NCBI GenBank assembly: GCA_963760715.1 | Contig: CAVXDY010000006.1 | Span: forward strand, 1 to 64,000 | From: CAVXDY01 sp963760715 | GTDB lineage: Bacteria; Actinomycetota; Thermoleophilia; Miltoncostaeales; Miltoncostaeaceae | Reading direction: 5' to 3' | DNA: 64,000 nt | Shown here: in pieces, positions 33,948-40,836 of the stretch | How positions within the stretch are numbered: position 1 is the first letter of the stretch | Layout: the number at the start of each line of letters is the position of its first letter | Notes under the pieces: generated by a model | The model's input: the letters and a program-made list of their open reading frames with translations, nothing else | Database searches by the model: none | What the model was told of the DNA's origin: nothing | Made by a program: the position numbers and the translations under genes

Positions 33948-36065
33948 CGGCGGCGTCCCCCGCGCGCCGCGCGCCGGGCGGACGTGCGCGGCACCGGCGC
34001 CGCGTTGGGCCGGCGGGGCGGCGGAGGCGCGGCCGCGTCCTCGTCGCCCTCGTCGCCGGCCGCGGCCCGCTCCAGCAGCTCGCGCCTCAGGTCGGCGATC
34101 TCGTCGCGCAGCCGCGCCGCCAGCTCGAAGCGGAGCTCCTCGGCGGCGATGAACATCTCCTGCTCGCGCTCCACGATCATGCGCTCGATCTCCTGCGGGC
34201 GCCACCCCGGCGAGGGCGTTGACCTCGCCGCGCCGGCGGCGCGTCGGCGCCGGGGAGTCGGTGAGCCCCAGCAGCTGCACGATGTCCGACACGCCCTTTC
34301 TGATGGAGGCGGGCGTGATGCCGTGCTCCACGTTGTAGGCGACCTGGATCTCACGCCGCCGGTTGGTCTCGCCGATCGCGGTGCGCATGGCCTCGGTCTC
34401 GCGGTCCGCGTACATGATCACCCGTCCGTCCACGTTGCGGGCGGCGCGTCCGATGGTCTGGACCAGCGAGGTGTTCCCGCGCAGGAACCCCTCCTTGTCG
34501 GCGTCGAGGATCGCCACCAGGGTGACCTCGGGCAGGTCGAGCCCCTCGCGCAGCAGGTTGACGCCCACCAGCACGTCGAAGTCCCCCAGGCGCAGCGACC
34601 GCACGATCCGGATGCGCTCCAGCGTGTCGATCTCCGAGTGCAGGTAGCGCGCCTTGACGCCCGCCTCGACCAGGTACTCGGTGAGGTCCTCGGCCATCTT
34701 CTTGGTGAGCGTGGTGACAAGGGCCCGCTCGCCGCGCTCGGCCCGCGCGCTGATCTCGCCGAGCAGGTCGTCGATCTGGTGGTGGGTGGGCCGCACCTCC
34801 ACCTCGGGGTCGACCAGGCCGGTCGGCCGGATGATCTGCTCCACCACGTGCGCCGACGAGCGCTGCTCGAACTCCCCCGGCGTGGCCGAGACGAAGACGA
34901 TCTGGGGCACCCGCTCGAGGAACTCGGGGAGCTGGAGGGGCCGGTTGTCGAGGGCCGACGGGAGGCGGAACCCCGCGTCGATCAGCGCCAGCTTGCGGGA
35001 GCGGTCGCCCTCGTACATGCCGCGCAGCTGACCCATCGTGTTGTGGGACTCGTCGATGAAGCAGAGGAAGTCGTCCGGGAAGAAGTCGAGCAGCGTGTGG
35101 GGCGGCTCGCCGGGCCGCCGCCCGTCGAGGATGCGCGAGTAGTTCTCGATGCCCGAGCAGAACCCCAGCTCCCGGATCATCTCCATGTCGTACTCGGTGC
35201 GCTGGCGCAGCCGGTGGGCCTCCACCAGCTTCCCGGCCGATTCGAAAAGGGCGACCTGCTGCTCGAGCTCGTCCCGGATGTCCCGCAGCGACCGGTCGAT
35301 CGTCTCGGGCGGCGTCACGTAGTGGGTCGCGGGGTAGATGGCGAGGTGCTGGAGCTCGCCGTACACCTCGCCCGTCAGCGGGTCGTACTCCGTGATGCTC
35401 TCCACCTCGTCGCCGAACATCGAGATGCGGTGGGCCGTCTCCGAGTCGGCGGGTTGCACCTCGAGCGTGTCCCCGCGCACCCGGAAGCGCCCCCGCTCCA
35501 GCACCGTGTCGTTGCGCTGGTACTGGGTCTCCACCAGGCGGCGGAAGATGCGCTCGCGCGGGTACTCCTCCCCCACCGTCAGGAGCACCACCCGATCGCG
35601 GTAGATCTCCGGCGAGCCGACGCCGTAGATGCAGCTCACCGACGCCACGATCACGACGTCGCGCCGGGCCAGCAGGGCCGCCGTGGCCGAGTGGCGGAGG
35701 CGGTCGATCTCGTCGTTGATCGACGAGTCCTTCTCGATGTAGGTGTCCGTCGCCGCGATGTAGGCCTCGGGCTGGTAGTAGTCGTAGTAGCTGACGAAGT
35801 ACTCGACCGCCGCCTTCGGCAGAAGCTCACGGAACTCGTTGCAGAGCTGAGCCGCCAGGGTCTTGTTGTGGGCGATCACCAGCGCCGGCCGCGCGACGTC
35901 GGCGATGACGCGCGCCATCGTGAAGGTCTTGCCCGAGCCCGTGACCCCGAGCAGCGTCTGGAAGGGGTCGCCGCGCCGCAGCCCGGCCGAGAGCTCGCGG
36001 ATCGCCTGGGGCTGGTCCCCCGTGGGCTGGTAGGCCTGGGAGACCTCGAAGGTCGTCGAGCTCAC
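33944..36065 (-). CDS. uvrB: excinuclease ABC subunit B, with one frame break before the UVR domain
   Basis: UvrB receives damaged DNA from UvrA and opens it for UvrC. The helicase-like body is complete: GVTGSGKTFTMARVI (Walker A), the beta-hairpin YYDYYQPEAYIAATDTYIEK, DESHNTMGQLRGMYEGDRSR, and VGVNLLREGLDLPEVTLVAI. Near 34197-34199 an extra C in a CCC run (minus strand) shifts the frame right after EVNALAGVAP. The UVR domain that should follow (QEIERMIVEREQEMFIAAEE, then LRFELAARLRDEIADLRREL) is intact in the next frame and ends at 33944. Removing one base restores a full UvrB of about 700 aa. GTG start at 36065 with TAGGCT just upstream (leaderless). Confidence 0.93.
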
Positions 36066-36402
36066 ATGGTGAGCCTAGCGCCGCGTGCAACGGAGTCGCC
36101 GTCCGCCCGCAGGCCCGGCCCGCAGGTCCAAAATATGCGCCCGGATCTTGGTCGCCAGGGCCAAAGAGCGGCCCCGCGGCCCGTCATATCGTGCTCCTTG
36201 CAATCGGGGCGAGACGGAGGGGCCCCGAGAGCATCCAGGCCCCGCGACCGGGACGCGGGGCCTCGCCAAACAGCCGGCGAAGCCGCCCCAGGCCTCGCCG
36301 GCTGACCCAATTCCGGGCTCGCCTCGCGCGCCCTGTCGTACGCTGGACGGGCGATCCGACCGCGGAGGCTCTCGTGCCCATCGAGCTGATCGAGCGCCCG
36401 GC
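36066..36402. other. intergenic region with two strong hairpins
   Basis: Between divergent uvrB and the SnoaL-like gene. AGGCCCCGCG (36237-36246) pairs perfectly with CGCGGGGCCT (36254-36263) across a 7-base loop, and AGCCGGCGA (36272-36280) pairs perfectly with TCGCCGGCT (36295-36303) across 14 bases. The two stems sit 8 bp apart, about 100-165 bp before the plus-strand gene. TAGGCT at about 36074 on the minus strand is a likely uvrB -10 box. No coding signal seen. Confidence 0.55.
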
Positions 36403-36771
36403 GTGAGCACGCCGGGCGAGGACCCCGCCGAGCGCCTGCCGGCTCTCTACGGGGCCTTCAACGACCGGGACATCGACGGCGCGCTGGCGGGGATGGCGCC
36501 CGACGTGGCGTGGCCCAACGGGTGGGAGGGCGGTCACGTGCACGGGCACGAGGCCGTGCGCGACTACTGGACGCGCCAGTGGGCGGCCATCGACCCGCAT
36601 GTCGAGCCCGTGAACATCTCGGTCGAGCCCGACGGACGCGTGGCCGTGCTCGTCGACCAGGTCGTCCGCGACCTCTGCGGCACCGTCATCGCCACGGGCC
36701 GCGTCGTGCACGCCTACCGGCTCTCCGGCGGGCTGGTCACCGAGATGGAGATCCGCGAGCCCACCGGGTAG
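36403..36771 (+). CDS. SnoaL/NTF2-like protein
   Basis: A 122-aa protein of the NTF2-like alpha+beta fold: ERLPALYGAFNDRDIDGALA, MAPDVAWPNGWEGGHVHGHE, AVRDYWTRQWAAIDPHVEPV, then beta strands VAVLVDQVVRDLCGTVIATG and RVVHAYRLSGGLVTEMEIRE. Such small proteins bind hydrophobic ligands or act as isomerases, hydratases or hydrolases; no specific activity is implied. GTG start at 36403 (VSTPGEDPAE). Convergent with the transglycosylase gene. Confidence 0.85.
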   Translation: MSTPGEDPAERLPALYGAFNDRDIDGALAGMAPDVAWPNGWEGGHVHGHEAVRDYWTRQWAAIDPHVEPVNISVEPDGRVAVLVDQVVRDLCGTVIATGRVVHAYRLSGGLVTEMEIREPTG

Positions 36772-36778
36772 GCCGGGC

Positions 36779-37459
36779 TCAGCCGGCCGGCGCCTCCGAG
36801 GGGGATCGCGGCAGGCGGTCGCCGTAGGCCCTCCGGTAGATCGGGATCGCGTCGCGCACCTTCGTGACGAAGCCGCGCGTCTCGGCGAAGGGGATGTCGT
36901 CGGGGACGCTCAGCTCGTGCCCCTCGGCGCGTGCCTGCTCGATCCAGTCCTGCAGGTTCGACTCGCCCCCGTTGTACGCGGCCAGCGCGAGGCCGAGGTC
37001 GCCGTGATGGCGCTCGAGCAGGTAGCGCAGGTAGCGGGCCCCGTAGGCGATGTTCACCTCGGGCACCTCCAGCCGGTCGGGGGCGGGGCTGGGCCGGTCG
37101 GGCAGCCGGCTCACGAACGTCGCCGTGTCGGGCAGGAGCTGCATGAGCCCGACGGCGCCCTCCTTCGAGCGGGAGTCCGGCACGAACCCGCTCTCCGTGT
37201 TGATGACCGCGGCCACCAGCGCCGGGTCGAGATCGTTGCGGGCCGACTCCGCCCGGATCGCGTCCTCGTACTCCAGCGGGTACCACAGCCGCGCGTACCA
37301 CCCGGGCATGGTCTGGTGGACCTGGTACCACGCGGCCCCGAGGCCGGCCAGCGCCACCAGCGCCAGCAGCAGCCCCATCCGGCGACGGCGGCGGCGGGGG
37401 CCCGCCCGGGTGGCTCCGGGGGCCGGGCGGGCCTGCTCACGGGCTGGCGAACGGCGCAT
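36779..37459 (-). CDS. membrane-anchored lytic transglycosylase (SLT domain)
   Basis: Lytic transglycosylases cleave peptidoglycan glycan strands. A basic N-terminus precedes one membrane helix (RMGLLLALVALAGLGAAWYQ, about 28-47). The SLT catalytic domain has Glu in AAVINTESGFVPDSRSKEGA, the motif GLMQLLPDTA and AAYNGGESNLQDW. The total is about 226 aa. It lies downstream of coaE on the same strand, overlapping it by about 23 bp, so expression may be coupled. It likely acts outside the membrane with the L,D-transpeptidase and MreB-dependent wall growth. Confidence 0.92.
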   Translation of the reverse strand: MRRSPAREQARPAPGATRAGPRRRRRRMGLLLALVALAGLGAAWYQVHQTMPGWYARLWYPLEYEDAIRAESARNDLDPALVAAVINTESGFVPDSRSKEGAVGLMQLLPDTATFVSRLPDRPSPAPDRLEVPEVNIAYGARYLRYLLERHHGDLGLALAAYNGGESNLQDWIEQARAEGHELSVPDDIPFAETRGFVTKVRDAIPIYRRAYGDRLPRSPSEAPAG

Positions 37460-38077
37460 CACAAGGCCGGTCAGCGTACTCCGCGAACCGGTCGGCGACC
37501 CAGGCCCTCAGCGCGTCCAGGTCATCGTCGTTGACGTAGGCACGGTCGGCACGGGACACCTTCTCCTCCTCGGGCAGCTGGCGCGCCGCCCGCCCCGCGA
37601 AGTCCTGGCCGCGGGCCTCGACCCGGCGGCGGCGGACGCCCTCGGGGGCGGTGACCACGAGCGACGCGTCGAACGCCCTCTCGGCCCCGGCCTCGAACAG
37701 CAACGGCACCTCGCACACCAGCAGCGGGGGCGGGGGCCGCAGGGACCGTTGGTGCGCGATCCAGTTCCTGCGGCGGTGCTCGATGAGCGGGAAGAGCAGC
37801 TCCTCCAGGAAGGCGACGCCCCCCTCCTCGGCGAACGCCCGCGATCCCAGCAGGGGACGGTCGACGGCGCCCGACGCCGTGACGACGTCCGCGCCGAAGC
37901 GCCCCCGGACGGCGGCGAGCACCTCCGGCTCCTCGTAGAGGGCGTGCACCACGGTGTCGCTCGACAGCACCGCCGCGCCGCACGATGCGAACGCCGCAAG
38001 CGCCTCCGACTTCCCCGCGCCGATCCCGCCGCTGAGGGCGATGCAGAGGGGCCCGCTCGCGCGGGCCCCTCGGCCAT
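37437..38077 (-). CDS. coaE: dephospho-CoA kinase, start region disturbed by a probable 1-base deletion
   Basis: CoaE phosphorylates dephospho-CoA in the last step of CoA synthesis. The P-loop LCIALSGGIGAGKSEALAAF, LSSDTVVHALYEEPEVLAAV, HRRRNWIAHQ and VCEVPLLFEAGAERAFDASL are typical. The natural start is ATG 38077, overlapping the rpsA stop (TGATG), but it reads MAEGPARAGPSAS, out of frame with the P-loop. One extra C in the CCCC run at about 38066-38069 would join MAEGPARAGP to LCIALSGG. The run lies in one arm of a perfect 11-bp hairpin. The in-frame ATG at 38171 lies inside rpsA and gives an Arg/Pro-rich leader, so I do not favour it. Confidence 0.88.
38046..38071. terminator. perfect GC hairpin at the rpsA-coaE junction
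   Basis: GAGGGGCCCGC (38046-38056) and GCGGGCCCCTC (38061-38071) pair perfectly around loop TCGC. The hairpin begins right after the rpsA stop and covers the first codons of coaE. No T run follows, so it may be an attenuator, mRNA-stability element or processing site rather than a strict intrinsic terminator. Confidence 0.6.
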
Positions 38078-39735
38078 CAGTCGGCGTCGGGCTCCTCCGC
38101 CTCCTCGGGCGGGGCGGGGGCCTCGGTGGCGGCCGTCTCCCCGGCGACCAGCTCCTCGGCGGGCTCCTCATCGGTGACCACGAGCTCCTCCTCGGGGGCC
38201 TCCTGCGCGAGCAGCTCCTCCTGCGGGGCCTCGACCAGCTCCTCCGCCGGAGCCTCCGCGAGCTCCTCGGCGGGGGCCTCCTGCGCGAGCAGCTCCTCCT
38301 GCGGGGCCTCGAACAGCTCCTCGACGGGCGCCTCCTCGACCTCCGCCGCGTCCGCGGGAGCGCCCTCGGCCACCATCTCCTCCGCCGCGATCTCCTCGTC
38401 CACCGGGGCCGCCTCGGCCGCCGGCGCCTCCGCGCCGTCGTCCAGGGGCTCGGCGGCGAAGGGCTCGCCCGCGTCGGGGTCGGGGATCACCGGAGCCAGG
38501 CGGATCTCGTCGGGCAGGTGGTGCTGGATCTCGTCGCTGTCGGCCACCCGCTTCAGGCTCAGCGAGAGCCGGCGCCGGTCGGCGTCGATCTCGATGACAC
38601 GCACGGCGAGGACGTCGCCCTGGTTGACCACCTCGCGCGGGTTCTCCACGTGGTGTGCCGCGAGCTCGGAGATGTGGACCAGACCCTCCACGCCGGGGTG
38701 GATCTCGACGAAGGCGCCGAACGTGACGACCTTGGTGACCTTGCCCTCCACCACGTCGTTGACCTGGTAGCTCTCGATGACGCTCTGCCACGGGTCGGCC
38801 TGGGTCTGCTTCAGGCCCAGGGAGATGCGCTGGCGGTCGCGGTCGATGTCGAGGACCTTGACCTTCACATTCTCGCCGATCTGGAGGATCTCCGAGGGGT
38901 GGTTGACGTGGCTCCACGAGAGCTCGGAGATGTGGATCAGGCCGTCGATGCCGTCGAGGTCCACGAAGGCCCCGAACTCGACGATGTTGGAGATGACGCC
39001 CTCCACCACCTCGCCCGGCTGGAGCTCGTCGAGGATCTTCTGGCGCACCTCGCGCCGCTCGTCCTCGAGCACGGCCCGGCGGGAGAGCACCACGTTGTTC
39101 CGGTTCCGGTTCAGCTCGATGACCTTGCACTCGAGCTTGCGGCCGAGGAACTCGTCGAGGTCCTGCACCCGGCGGATGTCAACCAGCGAGGCGGGCAGGA
39201 ACCCGCGGACGCCCAGGTCGAGGATCAGGCCGCCCTTGACGACCTCGATGACCGTGCCCTCCACGTTCTCGCCCGCGGCGGCCGCGGCCTCGATGCGCTT
39301 CCACGCCTTCTCGAAGCGGGCGCGCTTCTTGGAGAGGATCAGCCGGCCGTCGGGATCCTCCTTCTGCATCACGAGCGCATCGATCATCTCGCCCAGGCTG
39401 ACCTCGTCCTCGGGCTTGACGCTCTTGCGGATCGACAGCTCGGGGAGCGGGATCACGCCCTCGCTCTTGTAGCCGATGTCCACCAGGACCTCGTCCTTGT
39501 CGACCCTGACCACCCTCCCGGTGACCACGTCCCCCTCCGAGAAGATCGGGATGGTCAGGTCGTAGTTCGGCACCTGGACGCCGTCGACCTCGATGTACTC
39601 GGGGCCGTCGAGCGTGCGGACGGGGCTGTCGAGGTCGACCGCCACCGTTTCGGTCTCGAGAGCGGGCTCCTCCACATCGGCGGTGGGCAGCTCGTCGACC
39701 TCGGTGGTGGTCAGCTCGTGGTGGTCAGTGGTCAT
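38077..39735 (-). CDS. rpsA: ribosomal protein S1 with four S1 domains and a repetitive acidic tail
   Basis: S1 helps the 30S subunit bind mRNA. From ATG 39735 the protein has about 552 aa. Four S1/OB domains follow one another: FSEGDVVTGRVVRVDKDEVL, GENVEGTVIEVVKGGLILDL, GEVVEGVISNIVEFGAFVDL and NDVVEGKVTKVVTFGAFVEI, the last two with G-L-(I/V)-H-I-S-E-L. After about residue 425 there is a 125-residue Glu/Ala/Pro tail with two near-identical 26-codon repeats (EAPQEELLAQEAP-type). A likely -10 box TATACT lies at 39812-39817 on this strand. coaE follows with a one-base stop/start overlap. Confidence 0.96.
   Translation of the reverse strand: MTTDHHELTTTEVDELPTADVEEPALETETVAVDLDSPVRTLDGPEYIEVDGVQVPNYDLTIPIFSEGDVVTGRVVRVDKDEVLVDIGYKSEGVIPLPELSIRKSVKPEDEVSLGEMIDALVMQKEDPDGRLILSKKRARFEKAWKRIEAAAAAGENVEGTVIEVVKGGLILDLGVRGFLPASLVDIRRVQDLDEFLGRKLECKVIELNRNRNNVVLSRRAVLEDERREVRQKILDELQPGEVVEGVISNIVEFGAFVDLDGIDGLIHISELSWSHVNHPSEILQIGENVKVKVLDIDRDRQRISLGLKQTQADPWQSVIESYQVNDVVEGKVTKVVTFGAFVEIHPGVEGLVHISELAAHHVENPREVVNQGDVLAVRVIEIDADRRRLSLSLKRVADSDEIQHHLPDEIRLAPVIPDPDAGEPFAAEPLDDGAEAPAAEAAPVDEEIAAEEMVAEGAPADAAEVEEAPVEELFEAPQEELLAQEAPAEELAEAPAEELVEAPQEELLAQEAPEEELVVTDEEPAEELVAGETAATEAPAPPEEAEEPDAD
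38193..38324. repeat. 78-bp-period direct repeat in the rpsA tail
   Basis: About 50 bp beginning CGGGGGCCTCCTGCGCGAGC at 38193 recur with almost no change at 38271 (offset 78 bp, 26 codons). They encode the repeated acidic tail segments. Near-identity at DNA level suggests recent slippage or duplication. Confidence 0.75.
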
Positions 39736-39811
39736 GGTGGGGATTGTCCTGGTTTGCACGCAAAATGATCTCGGGCACGGCGCAGGGCGCCGGAGGTCCG
39801 GGTGGCCGACG

Positions 39812-39817
39812 AGTATA
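39812..39817 (-). promoter_or_regulatory. -10 box of the rpsA promoter
   Basis: TATACT on the minus strand, about 77 bases before the rpsA ATG. The expected -35 position reads TATCAC, a poor match, as is common in high-GC actinobacteria. Confidence 0.45.
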
Positions 39818-39867
39818 GACCCGTGCCGCCGGGGGTGATAGGCGCCTCGCCTGGCGGGACAGCGGGC

Positions 39868-40563
39868 TCAGAGAGCTCCCAGAACCTCCATCAGCTCGGG
39901 GCGTTCGAGGCGTCCCGCGCGGGCCGCCTGAAGGGTGCCGTCCCGCGCCACCGCCAGCGCCGCGGGCACGCTGCGCACGGGCAGCGACCCCGCCCGCGGA
40001 TGCTCGCGCAGGCTCACCCGGTGCACCTCGCGGCCGCCGGCCACCCGCTCCAGCTCACGGGCCACCGGCTCGCAGCGGCCGCAGCCGGGCGCCGTCAGGA
40101 CCACCAGCCAGGGGCCGTCGCCGGTGAGCCCGAGGTCCTCGCGGACGTCGGCGGGCGCCCCGCCGCGGCGGGCCCGCAGGAGGCGGTAGATCTCGCACCC
40201 CACGCAGATGCCCGAGATCGCCGAGAAGAGGGCGATCGCCGCCACGAGCCCCACGAGAATCCACCCCGCCGGTCCGGCGCCGACCGCCAGGAGCACGAGC
40301 CCGACGACGAGGAAGCCCACGGCGAGCGCCTGCGCGAAGCGCACCGGGGCCACGGGCTCCAGGTCGCCCGGCGGCCGCGCGATGCGGCGGAAGACCCACG
40401 CGACCGGCGACCAGCGCGGCACCAGGAGGTTCAGCAGCACCAGCACCAGCGCCACGGCCACCGCCGCGGGGGTGTCGAACAGGATCGCCTCCAGGCACAG
40501 CACCCCGGTGATGGCCTGCGCGAAGCGGGGCTGGAGGGGGTGGACGGCGGGCACATCCGGCAT
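39868..40563 (-). CDS. DUF4395-like membrane domain fused to a thioredoxin-like domain
   Basis: The 231-aa protein starts near ATG 40563 (MPDVPAVHPLQPRFAQAITG). Residues 1-140 form four hydrophobic helices with F-A-Q-A near the beginning and again in the second half (VRFAQALAVGFLVVGLVLLA), and G-I-C-V-G-C-E at the end, matching DUF4395. Residues 145-231 look like thioredoxin with a C-x-x-C (LTAPGCGRCEPVARELERVA) and a cis-Pro (RSVPAALAV). It may be a membrane thiol-redox protein. The J-like gene upstream overlaps its start. Confidence 0.8.
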   Translation of the reverse strand: MPDVPAVHPLQPRFAQAITGVLCLEAILFDTPAAVAVALVLVLLNLLVPRWSPVAWVFRRIARPPGDLEPVAPVRFAQALAVGFLVVGLVLLAVGAGPAGWILVGLVAAIALFSAISGICVGCEIYRLLRARRGGAPADVREDLGLTGDGPWLVVLTAPGCGRCEPVARELERVAGGREVHRVSLREHPRAGSLPVRSVPAALAVARDGTLQAARAGRLERPELMEVLGAL

Positions 40564-40766
40564 CACCGGTGGCTCTCCCCCGTGGGCGAGACGGCGCCGT
40601 CCGTGGCGATGCGGTGCGCGCGGCTCAGCTCGGCCAGCCGGGCCGGCGCGTCGTCGGCGTCGTCGCGCAGGCAGATCTCCCGCAGGACGCCGAAGGCGGC
40701 GTCGATCACAGGACGGCAGGCGGCCGGATCGACCTGCAGCACCCGGTACGCCTCCTCGGGGGTCAC
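40563..40766 (-). CDS. small J-domain-like protein
   Basis: A 67-aa protein (GTG 40766): TPEEAYRVLQVDPAACRPVI, DAAFGVLREICLR, then ARLAELSRAHRIATDG. The E-A-Y-x-V-L-x-V-x-P-x-A opening and the A-x-x-x-L-R helix resemble a truncated J-domain, but the H-P-D motif is missing, so it should not stimulate DnaK. Its stop overlaps the start of the DUF4395-thioredoxin gene. polA lies about 70 bp downstream on the other side of a non-coding gap (40767-40836 belongs between them). Confidence 0.6.
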   Translation of the reverse strand: MTPEEAYRVLQVDPAACRPVIDAAFGVLREICLRDDADDAPARLAELSRAHRIATDGAVSPTGESHR

Positions 40767-40836
40767 GACGACCGCGCCGAGGTCGCGGTCGCCGAGCGTC
40801 GATCGCGCCCCCGCCTGGCGGCGTGGCCGCGAGTCG

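Noticed and set aside
33708..36065. UvrB with a new 130-residue C-terminal extension
   Set aside because: The extension is produced by a one-base frame change; the normal UVR domain is intact in the next frame, and the final 79 codons form a separately coupled small ORF.
37437..38171. coaE start at ATG 38171
   Set aside because: It lies 94 bp inside rpsA and yields an Arg/Pro-rich leader unlike any CoaE; ATG 38077 with a one-base correction fits better.
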